Below are positions 1 through 12,029 of a stretch of DNA of 64,000 nucleotides, one piece after another. The position numbers were made by a program, and so were the translations under genes. Under the pieces are notes generated by a model. The model was not told where the DNA came from, ran no database searches, and saw only the letters and a list, made by a program, of their open reading frames with translations. Numbering within the stretch: the stretch's first letter is position 1; each line of letters begins with the position of its first letter. Origin of the DNA: Rhabdophis nuchalis (taxonomy: Eukaryota > Chordata > Lepidosauria > Squamata > Natricidae); the NCBI GenBank assembly GCA_039707465.1, contig CM077643.1:322963919-323027918 (forward strand), read 5' to 3'.

Positions 1-1199
1 GATCTGCTGCATAATTGAACAGAGGTTTTAGTAGCACTTGGAACAAGAAGTCATTGTAGCCTTGCATTGGATTGTGCCCATGAAACCAATAACTTTATGT
101 GGATCCTGTTGCAAACTTTCTTTTTTTACTCTTTCTTCAAACAATGTTGATGGTATATAAACCTCCTTCTAGCACTACTACTCCATAAAACTTACATAAT
201 ATTTCTGTCTCTCATTTCTGTCTTGTACTGATGATTGCTATTTGAAACCAATTTGTACTCTGGCTTTTTCCACCCCCATTGTTATGAAAAGATACCATAC
301 AGTGTAATGGCTGACTTCTGGAGGATGCATGGTGAACTAACAGAGGAGCTGCAACAGTTATGGCAAAGATGAAAGAACTGGCAAGTAGAATGGTTCTTTG
401 GAACTCTACAGATAAGAAAAAGAAGGGAGATCCATGTGCTCTGGATAGTTGTTTCTCATGAGGAGACCACAGGTTAGTGGACTCCTGCAGATTTGAACAT
501 TGGAAAACAAAGAGATCAGCCATCATGCCCAAAGCTGGATTGGATCCTTTTAAAGGATAATGAATATGCTAACCTCACTTTCTAATCACTTTCAAAAATT
601 GTTTGTTTAACCAAGCTTATTGAAGAGTTTCAAAATGAGAAGTTTGAAAGACTGCCTGGTGAGTTTATCTTCCTTCTTGAACAAAAGAAAAATTAACTAT
701 GAGTTTAAAAATTAAGTTAAGACTTCAAAGCATTGGAAATAAATGGCAAAAAGCTAACAGGATTTTAATCTAAGAAAGTTATAAATGAATTAGAGGTCCA
801 GACAATTTGGGAACATTAAGACTTTACTATAAGATTTTGGAAACAATAAAATAAAATAAACAGTATTTCATGGAAGCCAGTATCTTTTGTCTATCTTAAG
901 TCAAAACAGAACATTAAACAGGAGTAAACATTCCAGGAGAATGTTGGGGGGAAATGTAAATGTCTTTGGGTTTTTTTTTGTGTGGGAGTGGGAATTTATA
1001 AAATGACACAAAATAATGTTAGAAATATTTCAGGAGATTTTCTAAGAATGGGGAAGATACAATATGAAAAAATGTCAGCAATAAGGCCTGCTTCTATGGA
1101 TAAATTACCATATGTCCAAAGAATGATAAATCTAAAGCACATATTAAATCTGATTTTAAAAAGTGTATTATAAAATGGAGAAGGCACTTAAAATGGAAT
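1..1199. other. AT-rich DNA, no gene recognised
   Basis: No codon structure, splice pattern or repeat family is recognisable. The short open frames here have AT-driven composition and no known motifs. It could hold very old L1-like material, but I cannot support that. Confidence 0.5.
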
Positions 1200-1211
1200 T
1201 ACAAATGACAA

Positions 1212-1615
1212 ATTCCTCCCTTCTACCTGTCCGCTCTCACAGAGTTGGCCTTCTCATGGTGCTGTCAGCCGGTCAATGCCGACTGGCGACCCCCAGGGGG
1301 AGACCCTTCTCTGTGGCGGGTCTGATGCTCTGGAACGACCTCCCCCCCGATATCCGTACCATCACGGACCTACGTCTCTTCCGTCGGATGGTAAAAGCTC
1401 ATTTCTTTCGTCTTGCCGGCTTGACATAGATTAGGGACTCTTAAGTTGTTATTTAAGGTTTTAACTATTTATTCAAAGTTTTAGCACAGTCTTATTGATT
1501 TAATTGTTTTTTAAATTTTGTATATTGTGTGGGGTTTTTTATCTTTCTGTGCACCGCCCTGAGTCCCTTTTGGTGAAATGGGCGGTATATAAATTGAAAT
1601 AAAGTAAAGTAAAAG
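1212..1615 (+). mobile_element. 5'-truncated LINE-A copy (L2/L3-like LINE, 3' end)
   Basis: Only the last ~70 codons of the reverse transcriptase ORF remain, with the family signature RSHR..GLL, TPRGR.FSV and LWNDLPPD before a TAG stop at 1427-1429. A 3' UTR follows, with the GCACCGCCCTGAGTCCC box and the GGGCGGTATATAAAT end, then an (AAAGT)n-like tail. Flanking DNA looks like an imperfect target duplication: TACAAATGACAAA near 1200 and TACAAGTGAAAAG near 1616. 5' truncation is typical of target-primed reverse transcription. Confidence 0.9.
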
Positions 1616-3317
1616 TACAAGTGAAAAGAATGATCCTGATAAGGGCTATTTACTGGATATATAAAAGAAACTGGTTAAACCTTTGGAAATCAAAGTGGAA
1701 ATATGAATGATAAATCAAAACAATCACTTGATTAATGATATTTTACAGAATTTACCAGAGAGATTTGCTTTTTTAAAAAGCCTTTGTGATGGGGAAAAGA
1801 AGGGAAAAAAGAAAAAAATTAAGAGAGATCAAATCCTTCAGCAAATGAATGAATTAAAGAGCAAGATTATTAAAAGTAAAGGGAAAGAACATAAAATTGG
1901 TTTGTTTAATTAAGGTTAAAGTAAAGCATGTTTCTATAACGCTTTGGTAATCCTTTGCAGATTTTTTGCTAATATCAAGCCTGAAAAGTTGATGGTTTAT
2001 GGATTTGAATATATATAAGGGATGGGTTATGGAAAGAAGAGATACTTGTTTGTAAACTTATAGGATGAAGAGGTGTTGATTTTATTTTCAGTTGCAATGA
2101 AGATGGAAATCACTTATTTATAACTTTCATGTCTTTTTACTTTCTTCTTTTTATTTATTTTTTTCTTTGCACTTTTCATTCCTTTTCTACATTTAGCTTG
2201 TATTTGCTTTTACTATTGTAATTACAATCTTTAATAAAACATATTTTTAACAAGATACCTGTTCAACTAAGTTCTACAACAGAATACTTTTAAAAAAGGA
2301 CCAGGAAAAGCCACATTAATAGGATGCTTATAATTATAGGATCCTGATGGTTATATCAAAAAAGGCAAATTGAATACTTTGGCTCCAGTCATAGCCTTTG
2401 ATAACCAAGAAATCCAACCCAGCCATTGAAGTTGGTACCATGTGACATAGTAATGTAATGACCAACATTCCTTTGATATTTAAAGATATAGTAATCCAAG
2501 TTTTCTCTGATATTTCTGGATGTGCCTGGAGGACTTAATATAGAATGCTTTAAGCAATTTTAAAGTGTTCAAATTCTCTGATGTGATATTTTCATTTATG
2601 CAAATTCAAAGGACAATTGTGCATGCCATTTCAGAAGGGTAACATGAAGGATTTTTTTTTTGAGTATCATCCATTCTACTGTCAACAAGACTTCTTTGGC
2701 TTGGTTGAAATGGTTCACTTGAATATCCCAGATGGCTAGCCTGGAAGAATGCATTATGATTAAAAGAGTAAAAAGAACATTTCTTAAGGACATTTGGATG
2801 CCTTGTACAAAGCAGATGCCATTTCTTAGCAGGGTTTGAATCTTAGTTCTTTTGCAGTATTTATTTCTGCTGAAGAGTGCTTAGCTTATATAATATTGGC
2901 ATTTCCTAGCAAAGCTAACCACTAACAGAAGTTTGAAGAGAAATATTTAGAGCTTAATGAGAATAACAGCCTGGCTGTTGATCCAGAACATGAAGTTAGT
3001 TGCGAGAGTTTAATGATTGCTAAGGTGGAAGAGGGGGAAGGAGATGAAAATATGATGTGCTTTATACAAATGCTTCCTAATTTGAGTTTTTACTGCCTAA
3101 TTTGAGTTTTTGTCAGATCAGTTCATCTGATTTTGGATAAATTCTTAGACTGAAGGAAAAGTTGACTCTTTCTCCAGTGTTGATTGTGGGGACATGTACT
3201 GGTTGACTCCAACGACAGCATCCTTGTGCTTTCCTGCCAAAACAGCTTTAAAAATGGCTAGGTGAAATGTATATGTCCACAAAAAAGATTGCATGTTCAT
3301 ACAAGATGTGTACACCA
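1616..3317. other. AT-rich DNA; possible old L1-like 3' end at 1960-2255
   Basis: No gene is supported. The stretch near 2040-2255 is pyrimidine-rich and ends with an AATAAA-type signal (CTTTAATAAAACAT), which resembles the 3' end of squamate L1 elements. There is no protein similarity to back this. A short imperfect tandem repeat (CTAATTTGAGTTTTT twice) lies near 3078-3112. Confidence 0.3.
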
Positions 3318-3326
3318 TGAATATGC

Positions 3327-4046
3327 CCTCCGCACGGTCACTCATGCCCTCGTGACATCCCGTCTAGACTACTGCAATGCTCTCTACATGGGGCTTCCCT
3401 TGAGGTGCACCCGAAGACTGCAGCTAGTTCAAAATGCGGCCGCACGGGCAATTCTGGGAGCCCCCAGGCACTCCCACATAACACCGCTCCTGCGTGAGCT
3501 GCATTGGCTGCCTGTGGTCTTTTGGGTGCACTTCAAGGTGTTGATTACCATCTTCAAAGTGCTCCATGGCACGGGACCTAGCTATCTACGAGATCGCATC
3601 CTGCCCCATACATCCCTTCGACCGATTCACTCACACAGAGAGGGACTTCTCCGGGTGCTGTCCACTAGGCAATGCCAGTGGGTGACTCCCAGGGGAAGGG
3701 CCTTCTCTGTCACAGGCCCTATACTATGGAACGACCTACCCCCCGACCTCAGAACAACTCCGGACCTCCGCTCCTTCCGCCGAAAGCTCAAAACTTATTT
3801 CTTCCAGCAGACCGGCCTGGTCTAATCTATCCTTCCTGCCTCCAGTCTGTATATTTAAATTTTTAATTGGGTTTTTAGGGGTTTTTAATGTTTTAGGATT
3901 TTAGCTTTTAGAGCAGGCTTATAGTTTAATCTGATTTTAGATATTTATATTGTTTTATGTTTGTATGTTTTATAATCCCCTGTGCACCGCCCCGAGTCCC
4001 TTCGGGGAGAGGGAGCGGTATACAAATAAAAATTTGATTGATTGAT
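3327..4046 (+). mobile_element. 5'-truncated LINE-A copy with 9-bp target duplication
   Basis: It encodes the C-terminal ~165 residues of the LINE-A reverse transcriptase, with no frameshift or premature stop up to the TAA at 3823-3825. Landmarks in order are LVTSRLDYCNALYMGLP, LQLVQNAAAR, LRELHWLPV, RSHREGLL, TPRGRAFSV and LWNDLPPDLR. The 3' UTR ends in the conserved GTGCACCGCCCCGAGTCCC box and an (ATTG)n tail. The 9-bp direct repeat TGAATATGC flanks it exactly (3318-3326 and 4047-4055), which fixes both ends and shows a simple, fairly recent insertion. Confidence 0.95.
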
Positions 4047-4138
4047 TGAATATGCTTAGAGATTTGCATGCCAGCTGAAACCCGTGAGGTGTGTGAACAA
4101 TATGGACTGACTGTCTCAACTTGGGTTATGTTTCCATA

Positions 4139-4172
4139 ACTTTCATTGTGAAATCAGGTTCACAATGAAAGT
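4139..4172. repeat. Perfect 14-bp inverted repeat (hairpin)
   Basis: The arms ACTTTCATTGTGAA (4139-4152) and TTCACAATGAAAGT (4159-4172) are exact reverse complements around the 6-nt loop ATCAGG. Not linked to any repeat family I recognise. Confidence 0.8.
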
Positions 4173-5302
4173 CAACAATCTCTCTCATGTCCATTCAGAA
4201 ACTCTGCTGCTTCAATCCTCCTTTGCTGAAGTTTTTTGGGGGAAAAAACATCAATAAAATGCAACCCTCCCCCAAATATTCAAGTGTAAAGCATTTTGTA
4301 CAACCTTCATCCTATTATCAAGTGGGCTATGGAGTTTTTGAAATAAATATTCAGTAGTTTGAAAAACTTTAAGTGCACTTGTATGTGTTTTCCATTAGTA
4401 CAATTGCATCAACCGAGATCTGAAACTTTCTTGTTCCTTGTTTTAGTCTTTGTGTGTGTGTTTTGTTTTGTTTTTAATTGAAAAGTAGCTCCAGGAGGTT
4501 GTTAAAAGCTTTCTATTAGAGGTGTTGGATTGGAGCAACCCTCTAACAAGAAAACTTATTTTGACTGAAATTATTACAGAAGATCAAATAAAAGCCTTAC
4601 AAATCCCCCCCAAAAAACTTTATTTAGCATCATAAAGGCAGACTTCTTGCCTTTAAGAACAAATGCATGAGTGACAGTTTTCCATTTCAGATCCCAGATA
4701 ATATTTTATCTTCAACTCCTGACACTCTCCTTCTTCTAACCCATATGTGGCAAAGGAGACAATAGCACCCCATGGCACAAGCACACCCAGGAGGTGCTTT
4801 CCCCCCTCCTCAAAATCAGATGCTATTAACAGGTCAAAGTTGGAGTATATTTATGTACAGTATATAAAGTCTCAGAAGAGAAAGAGTTATAACAGACAGG
4901 AAGCAAAATGTACAGGGAATATCTAGAGAACACTAGATAGCTGGATGAATGGATGATGACTCCCTTATTACTGCAATTACTTCTATAACATTTTTACCCT
5001 TCATCTCAGCTACTTAGATCTACTGCAGCCAACCTCTCTGGATGTGAAAATGGCTTCCCCTCTCTTTTACTGCTTTTGTTCTCCTAAGTAATCACCACAG
5101 ACCAAAGCTGAAATTTTGTATGCCACTGTCAAACCCTTATATTACCAGTGGTGGCTAAAATTGCAAGGTTCAGCTTGTGGTGAACAACTTCAGATGATAT
5201 ATTGGCATGATGAAGGAATGGCTATGATGGGAAAAAAAACTTAGGAAAAGAGGTGAGGCTGCCTTAAGCAAAAAAAAAAAAAGATGCTGTTTTGTGTCAT
5301 GC
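4173..5302. other. No gene or repeat recognised
   Basis: Mixed-composition DNA with short A-runs (for example near 5269-5282). Nothing here has coding character. Confidence 0.5.
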
Positions 5303-5370
5303 ACAGCTGGCAGGGGAATTCTGGAGGTTGAAGCCATGTATCTTAAAGTTGCTAAGGTTGAGAAACACTG
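5303..5370. mobile_element. Half of a palindromic hAT-type MITE
   Basis: The core GGGGAATTCTGG..GTTGAAG matches one arm of the full palindromes at 34679-34803 and 55018-55151. The outer end is GTTGAGAAACACTG, a hAT-like terminus related to CAGTGTTTCTCAAC. Only one arm remains. Confidence 0.55.
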
Positions 5371-5510
5371 TTTAAGTGTTTCTAAGATTAATCCCTTACT
5401 ATCAAAGCTGTTATAAAGTGGAAAAACTAAAAGAGGGATGCTTATTCATCCTTTCCCCAACAAAAAATATCTGCCTGAGTACTGGTGTGCCTTGGCCCCT
5501 TAATTTTCTT

Positions 5511-5738
5511 TAGCAATAGCAATATATATACTGTTTCATAGTGCTTTTACAACCCTCTCTAAGCAGTTTACAGAGTCCGCCTATTGTCACCAACAATCTG
5601 GGTCTTCATTTTACCCACCTCGGAAGGATGGAAGGCTGAGTCAACCTTGAACCGGTGAGATTTGAACAGCCGAACTGCAGCCAGAAGTCAGCTGAAGTAG
5701 CCTGCAGTACTGTACTCTAACCACTGCACCACGTCTGC
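5511..5738 (-). mobile_element. Sauria-type tRNA-derived SINE
   Basis: Read on the minus strand it has a tRNA-like head (GTGGTTAGAGTACAGTACTG), the body landmarks GGTTGACTCAGCCTTCCATC and CAGATTGTTGG, and a TTGCTATTGCTA tail of the kind shared with Bov-B LINEs. It is about 230 bp, near full length but diverged. Confidence 0.85.
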
Positions 5739-6085
5739 TCTGATTTGGTGTAGACATGTTCCTAAACTTGCTCCTTTGGTCCCAAATCCTAGGTCCTCTA
5801 TGTTTCCCCCAGAGTGGGTAAATTCTAAGAGCATGGATGGGAATTAGATCATTTCATGGAAGTTCTAAATCCCAATATTTTCTCTCCTTAGTTCCCACTC
5901 CTGGTAAATAATCAGTCATAGATTGTAAAGATAGAAAGAAAATATGGAAACCAGTCCCATCTGCATATTAGTGCAGTAATTGTAATGGTATGTGGGAATG
6001 ACTTTGAGGGATAAGAGATGTTTCCTAGGGAAGAGAGGGAGAAACCCCAATAGGTTTCTCTTACGAAAGACCTGCTGGAGGAAGA

Positions 6086-6306
6086 CCCATGGTGGCACAG
6101 TGCTGCAGGCTGATTCTGCTGGCTGCCAACTGCCAGTAGTTTGGCAGTTCAATTCTCACCGGTTCAAGGTTGAGTTCCATCCTTCTGAGGTTGGCAAAAT
6201 GAAGGTCCAGATTGCTGGAGGCAATATGCTGAATCTGTAGCTGCTTAGAGAAGGCTGTAAAGCACTGTGAAGTGCCACATAAATCTAAGTGCTATGGCTA
6301 TTGCTA
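6086..6306 (+). mobile_element. Sauria-type SINE with a deletion in the tRNA head
   Basis: Head CCATGGTGGCACAG, then the body (GCCAACTGCCAG, TTGGCAGTTCAATTC, GGTTCAAGGTTGA) and the tail AAGTGCTATGGCTATTGCTA. About a dozen bases around the A box are missing compared with the copies at 7723 and 13732. It lies tail to tail with the LINE-A copy that follows. Confidence 0.85.
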
Positions 6307-6309
6307 ATG

Positions 6310-6310
6310 G

Positions 6311-6397
<87 letters not shown>

Positions 6398-7197
6398 TTA
6401 ATTTGTAGACCGCTCCCTCTCCCCGAAGGGACTCGGAGCGGTGCACAGGGGAATTAAAAACGTACAAAACATAGATACATCATAAATATATATAAAATCA
6501 AATTAAACAATTTATCCCTGCGCTAAAAGACCTAAAATCCTAAAAACTAAACCCCTTAAAAACCCTATTAAAACAATTTAGATGTTCAGACTGAGACGGC
6601 AGGAAGTTAAGTTAGGCCAGGCCGGCCTGTTGGAAAAGATAAGTCTTGAGCTTTTGTCGGAAGGCGTGGAGGTCCGTAGTCATTCTGAGGTCGGAGGGTA
6701 GGTCATTCCATAGAGCTGGGCCCGCCACAGAGAAGGCCCTTCCCCTGGGCATCGCCCGCTGGCATTGCCTAGTGGACGGCACCCGGAGAAGTCCCTCTCT
6801 GTGGGAGCGGATCGGTCGTAGGGATGTATGGGGTAGGATGCGATCTCGCAGATAGCTAGGTCCCGTGCCATGGAACGCTTTAAAGATGGTAGTCAGCACC
6901 TTGAAGCGCACCCGGAAAACCACAGGCAGCCAGTGCAGCTCGCGCAGGAGCGGTGTTACGTGGAAATGCCTAGGGGCACCTAGAATTTCCCGTGCGGCCG
7001 CGTTCTGGACTAGCTGTAGTCTCCAGGTGCACCTCAAGGGAAGCCCCATGTAGAGAGCATTACAGTAGTCTAGACGGGATGTCACAAGGGCATGAGTGAC
7101 CATGCGAAGGGCACCCCGGTCCAATAGGGGACGCAACTTGCCACGGCTGTCACTTGATCTTCCATAGACAGCCGGGTATCCAGGAGGACACCCAGAT
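6310..7197 (-). mobile_element. 5'-truncated LINE-A copy, minus strand
   Basis: On the minus strand it encodes the C-terminal RT region down to a stop at 6612, starting in the GVLLD.RLSMED motif (about 7195-7160). A deletion of roughly 35 bp relative to the long copy at 14643-17994 breaks the frame near 7140. After that the frame is open through SRLDYCNALYMGLP to the end. The 3' UTR box lies near 6415-6450 and the tail is an expanded (AAT)n of about 85 bp (6311-6395). Confidence 0.93.
6311..6395. repeat. (AAT)n microsatellite, LINE-A tail
   Basis: An almost perfect trinucleotide run directly at the 3' end of the minus-strand LINE-A copy, so it is the expanded retroposon tail. Confidence 0.95.
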
Positions 7198-7722
7198 CAG
7201 CAGTTAAAACTGACAGCAGGAGATTTGTACTTCCATATTTACAAAATTTTATTAATATAGCCGAACAGTAAAATATAATTAGCTCATCTGGGTTTCTATA
7301 TGCTTTATGTGGGAGAGCTGACACTATTCAGCATTCTTAACATGTAGTTATCCCTATAGAAACATCTGCCAAGAAGATAATATTGCACCTTTGAACACTT
7401 AGTTGAAATACCCTGGGTTTTTTTGGGGGGGGGTTGTGAAAAAAAGTTACATGGATGCCTTTCTTGCCAAAACTCTGCATGACTTACAGAGTTAAAAATT
7501 AAATACAAAAATAACAAAAAAGCTGAAAAAAATCATTCAAAGTATTTTTTTTAAATAACACTATTAATCCACCAAAAAAAACCACCAACCTCATAACAAA
7601 ACTTCCTTATAACTGAAGACCAATTTGTGGTTTGTAATCTAGAACAACTCTCAACATCTGCCCCATGTTCATGTTTGTTCTTCAGATACTTGAAGCTGTA
7701 TAAAATAAACATATAAAATTAT
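7198..7722. other. No gene recognised
   Basis: AT-rich, with homopolymer runs (T and G near 7418-7435). No family assigned. Confidence 0.5.
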
Positions 7723-7959
7723 GAGCCTGGGTGGTGCAGTGCTTAGAGTGCAGTACTGCACGCTACTTCTACTGATTGCCAGTTGTCTACAATTTGACAG
7801 TTCAAATCCCACCAGGCTCAAGGTTGATTCCATCTTTGCGAGGTTGGTAAAATAAGGACCCCAAATTGTTGGGGGCAATATGCTGACTCTGCTTTGCAGC
7901 CTTCTCTAAGCAGTTTTACAATGTGAAGTGGTATATAAGTCTAAGCGCTATTGCTATTA
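7723..7959 (+). mobile_element. Sauria-type SINE
   Basis: It starts with a tRNA-like head (GAGCCTGGGTGGTGCAGTG), has a B-box-like GACAGTTCAAATCCC, then GGTTGATTCCATC, AATTGTTGGGGGCAATATG and the tail GTCTAAGCGCTATTGCTATT. Full length, moderately diverged. Confidence 0.88.
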
Positions 7960-8349
7960 CTTTTCTCTTCATGAAGCTAAAAATGCTCAATACTCCCCAC
8001 TCTTCCTCATACGTTTTTCCTTCCAAAACATTTGTCCTCTTTGCTGCTTTCCTCTGGAAATAGCTTAAATGTGTTCTTTAAAGCAGGATGCTTTATTTTA
8101 GAGATGAGTCGACCACCCCAGAATAGAGAGGAACCATAGCTTCTCCTGATCTTGACATTATATTGCATTTGTTATTTTTGCATTTTGGTCATGTTCAGCT
8201 TATATTTATGAAGACCTATAGAACTTTTTTGTGGGTAGTGCTACTCGATACAGTTCCTTGTATCTTAGAATTTTTCCACTTATTTTGCCTATCCCAGCAT
8301 AAGACTGCATTTGTTCCTGATGTAATCATTTTACTACTATCCATTAAAA
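7960..8349. other. No gene recognised
   Basis: AT-rich DNA without recognisable repeats or coding signal. Confidence 0.5.
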
Positions 8350-9131
8350 CAGGGGTCACCAACCTTTCAGACTTCAGGGACCACTAAATTCATAATTTTA
8401 AATCCTGCAGACCACTAATATGAATTTTTAAAAAAAGATAAATAGTATTTAATTATGGGAACCACCAGGTTCACCCACGTAACACCGCTCTTGCGTGAGC
8501 TGCACTGGCTGCCTGTTGTCTTCCGGGTGCTCTTCAAGGTGTTAGTTATCATCTTTAAAGCGCTCCATGGTTCGGGACCTAGCTATCTGCGGGATCGAAT
8601 CCTGCCTCATACATCCTCACGGCCGATTCGCTCCCACAGAGAGGGACTTCTCCGGGTGCCGTCCACTAGACTTTGTCAGCGGGCGACGCCCAGGGGAAGG
8701 GCTCTCTCTGTGGCGGGCCCAGCCCTCTGGAACGACCTTCCCCCCGATATTAGAACAACCACGGACCTCCGCTCCTTCCGTCTGAAATTAAAAACATATC
8801 TTTTCTGCTTGGCCGGCCTAGGGTAGTCTCCCTTCTATGGGGTTTTATATTTAATTATTGGGTATTTTAGCTTTAAATGGGATTTTTAGCACAAGTATTG
8901 ATTTAATTCGTTTTTAGTTATGTTTGTATATTTTGTATATGTGTATATTTATTGTTTTTATTCTCCCTGTGCACCGCCCCGAGTCCCTGTGGGGAGAGGG
9001 AGCGGTTTACAAATTAAAGTTATTATTATTATTATTAATGCAATATAAAAATGCAAATAATTTTTCTACAGACCACCAATATTTTCTCATGGACAACCAG
9101 TGGTCCACGGGCCACCAGTTGGTGATCCCTG
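8350..9131. mobile_element. Non-autonomous hAT element split by a LINE-A insertion
   Basis: The outer ends are inverted: CAGGGGTCACCAACC at 8350 and GGTTGGTGATCCCTG ending at 9131. The hAT body is 8365-8454 and 9039-9116, with GACCACTAA and GACCACCAA repeated within it. The flanking octamers CATTAAAA (8342-8349) and CACAAAGA (9132-9139) match at 5 of 8 positions, as expected for an old 8-bp target duplication. The LINE-A copy at 8455-9038 interrupts it, so the hAT is older. Confidence 0.75.
8455..9038 (+). mobile_element. 5'-truncated LINE-A copy inside a hAT relic
   Basis: It carries the last ~123 codons of the RT ORF (THVTPLLRELHWLPV through LWNDLPPDIR) in one open frame to the TAG at 8824-8826. 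Then come the 3' UTR box GTGCACCGCCCCGAGTCCC and a short (TTA)n tail (9020-9037). Confidence 0.92.
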
Positions 9132-9139
9132 CACAAAGA

Positions 9140-9960
9140 TATTTCTATTCTCCCTGTATTTCTGTTGTCTCAGACTTGATATCAGATGTTCTAATTCTTC
9201 ATCCATGTCACAATATGCCACTGAACATTTTCCTCCTGTTTGATTTGGAAATACTGGCATACATTCATTGGCTATAAATGTTCAACCAGCTCAATGCATC
9301 TATAAATCAGATAATCTTTAAAATAATCCCAAAGCAGATGTCCAGCACCTTTCTTCTGTGAAGTGCTTCTACTGCAAAATGATAACTGAATCGCTATAAA
9401 CCTATCAAAACCTTTAATGATATCATGATTAGGCTTGTGTTGTGAAATGGATATTAACCATATTTTTAAATTAATACTGAGATGATAGGATTCCCATCTG
9501 CCCCTATTGTTTGAGAACAATACATGATATTGCACTGCATAAGAATTTGGTACTGTTCAGAAAAGAAAAGAAGAAAGAATGCTGCTAAACTGCCAAAATA
9601 TGTGGACCAGATTTACTTCAATTAAATTACATCTTGATACCTTTAAATTCATTTTCTTAAACTTGAGTATGATGCCAATGTTATAATAATTTACAATGCT
9701 TTTCTTTTTAGTTTAAAATGACTGAATAGCTTGGATTCTGCTTAGATGTATAATGCCAGTTTTTCATTCATGCTTTGATTTGCTACTCACTCTTAGTGGG
9801 ATGAGAATGATCAAACTCTTCAACATTTTTGCTGCAGTTATTTTCCTACCTAGATGTTGTAGATGGGCTTATCTTGATGTTTTTCTTTCCTATGACTATG
9901 CTTGGTATCTAAGAACTAAGAGGGAGAAAAGTGACATCTCCCCTCTTGTGAACCCTGGAA
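9140..9960. other. No gene recognised
   Basis: AT-rich sequence without a supported gene or assigned repeat. Confidence 0.5.
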
Positions 9961-11770
9961 TCATAAGAACATAAGCAATGACCTACTGAATCAAGGCTGG
10001 TTCACCTAGCCAGCAGACTGTTCTCACAATGGCTAACCACCTGAACACAGAAGCCCAGTAATGTCCAAGCAGATAGCCTTCAGAGACAGTCAAACTGCCA
10101 TCAAGTCTAATGGTCATTGATCCTCATAACTTCCATGAATCGGTTTAACCTTTTTTTAAAAATCAGCCAAGCTGACCAAATCTCATGGTAACAAATTCCA
10201 AAATTGGATTAACATATTTGTTTAACTAATTATTTCCCTTTTGTCTATCATGATTCTTCCAGGATTCAATTTGACTCAATGACCTTTAGATCTAGTACTC
10301 TGGAAAGGGAAGTTTGCATAATCTTGTTCATCTTAGTTATGCCATCTTTGATTTGCCTCCTTTCTAGATTAAAGAGCCCCAAATGTCATAAATTTTTCTT
10401 CATAGGGAAATTGTTCCAGTCCCTCGATCATCTTAGTTGCCCTTCTCTGAACCTTCTCTAGCTTCACAATATCCTTTTTGATGTGCCATGACCAGAACTG
10501 CACAATGAACAATATCCCAGATGTGGTTGCACCATTGATTTATCAAAAGGCATTCATAATGCTGGCATCTTTATTTTCAATACCATTATTAACTTCAGCA
10601 TGCTGCAGATCTCTTCTTACAGTAGATATGTCAGCCCTAGAAGCCATCTTTTCCATTGGAGCTTCAGGGCTGCCATATTTAGTGTCTGGGAAAATGGGAG
10701 AGGGGATAACAAGGAGTGGTGGAGGATTAGTCATAACAACATTCCTTTCTATGGGAGTCAAGGGTATTCAGCCTGCACCTGGATGGGAGTGACTGGCTGG
10801 GGGAGGTTGTCTCCAGTTCGGATGGTGAATTGATTGGACCATATGATGGATCTTTGACTTTCTTTTGGGTGGAGAAAACTTGGAACCTCAGATTTGGATT
10901 TTCCCAGGTATGCCAATATGACATCTCTAATTAAATGGAACTTTGACGAACTTCAAGCCTTGGACTCTTCTTTTGTTGGGAGTGTTACTTGGAACCCTGA
11001 CAAGATACACACTGTGTCGACACCTTTATTGAACTCTATCCTCATAGGTCACTATGTCTGATCCCTTTAATTTATATGTTTAGTTAGGAATTTGGCATCA
11101 CTTTACACTTGCCCCCATTGAATGGCAACTGCCATTTTGCCTCCCACTCCATTAATGTGTAGAGATCCCTTTAGAGCTCTTCACAATCTTTTATTCTTTT
11201 GCCATTCTGGACAATATTCTAGTTACTAGATAATTAGTCACACCTCAATTCCAGATCATTTATAAATGCATTTTAAAACACAAGTCCTGGAGGACCCCAC
11301 TGGTTATCTCCCACCATTATGAAAAAAAAAATGTCTATTTACTCCCACTCTTCTTTTCTATATGTTTAATCAGTTGCTTATCCACAACAGATCTATCCTT
11401 TTATTCCAGGGGCTTTATCAAAGACTTTTTGAAAAATGAAGCAGATGATACCTAATAGATGATACCTATTGGCTCCCCTATATCCACATGTTTATTGATG
11501 TCGTTTAAAAAAACTCTAGCAGTTTAATTAGACAGGATCTTCCCTTAGTGAAGTTATGTGGTGTATCCTTGAGCAAGGCCTGTGTCTCCAAATCTTCAGT
11601 AATTTCATTTTAAATAGCAGTTTCCATTATCTTCCCTGGAGCAGCTGTTAAGCTGACAAGCCTATAATTTCCTGGAACTCCCCATGAGCCTTCTTAAAAA
11701 TTGGAGTTGCATTGGCCCACTTCCAGTCCTCAAGTACAGAGTCCCATCCTCTGGGTGGATTTTTATTTGT
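9961..11770 (-). mobile_element. Old CR1 LINE, minus strand, split by a solo LTR
   Basis: The left end ATAAGAACATAAGCAATGACC is the 3' end of a divergent CR1 subfamily, close to the copy at 41776. Rightward, antisense CR1 coding DNA is recognisable (GTTGCCCTTCTCTGAACC, ATGACCAGAACTGCACAATG, ACACTGTGTCGACACC). The ORF is full of stops and frameshifts. The segment from 11010 to about 11770 looks like more 5' CR1 sequence. An LTR interrupts it at 10629-11002. The exact 5' limit is uncertain. Confidence 0.75.
10629..11002 (+). mobile_element. Solo LTR with 5-bp target duplication
   Basis: It starts TGTCAGCCC and ends GGAACCCTGACA, so it has the TG...CA ends and short inverted repeat of an LTR. 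The 5-bp duplication AGATA flanks it exactly (10624-10628 and 11003-11007). The start (TGTCAG..CTAGAAGCCAT) and end (CCTTGGACTC ... TTGGAACCCTGACA) match the reverse complement of 32906-33305, so both belong to one family. A 5-bp duplication fits Gypsy-type or some retroviral LTRs. No internal region is present. Confidence 0.8.
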
Positions 11771-11986
11771 TATGTGCAAAGAAAGTAAGGGTGCCTCAAA
11801 TCAAATTTGACTCCACATAAAGGCATTTGCACAATTTTCTTGGAAGCAGTTGAGAATTGGTTTGTCATTGCTTCCTACTAGCAAATATGCTTTCAACTTC
11901 CCAGTTTAGACTACAGCCTTGGAATTCCCCCATCCAAACATCAACAAGGCTATCCTGTTTAGCTTCCACGTTTACCAAAATCATCC

Positions 11987-12029
11987 AAAGGCTGCCTCTA
12001 ATGGAGAGAAGCATGGCTCTCTGATCAAT
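11987..12029. repeat. Left copy of a 43-bp direct repeat flanking a SINE
   Basis: This segment (AAAGGCTGCCTCTA ... CTCTGATCAAT) recurs at 12542-12584 with about seven mismatches. Together they bracket the minus-strand SINE, and the hAT element that later landed beside it. It is best read as an unusually long target-site duplication. Confidence 0.8.
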
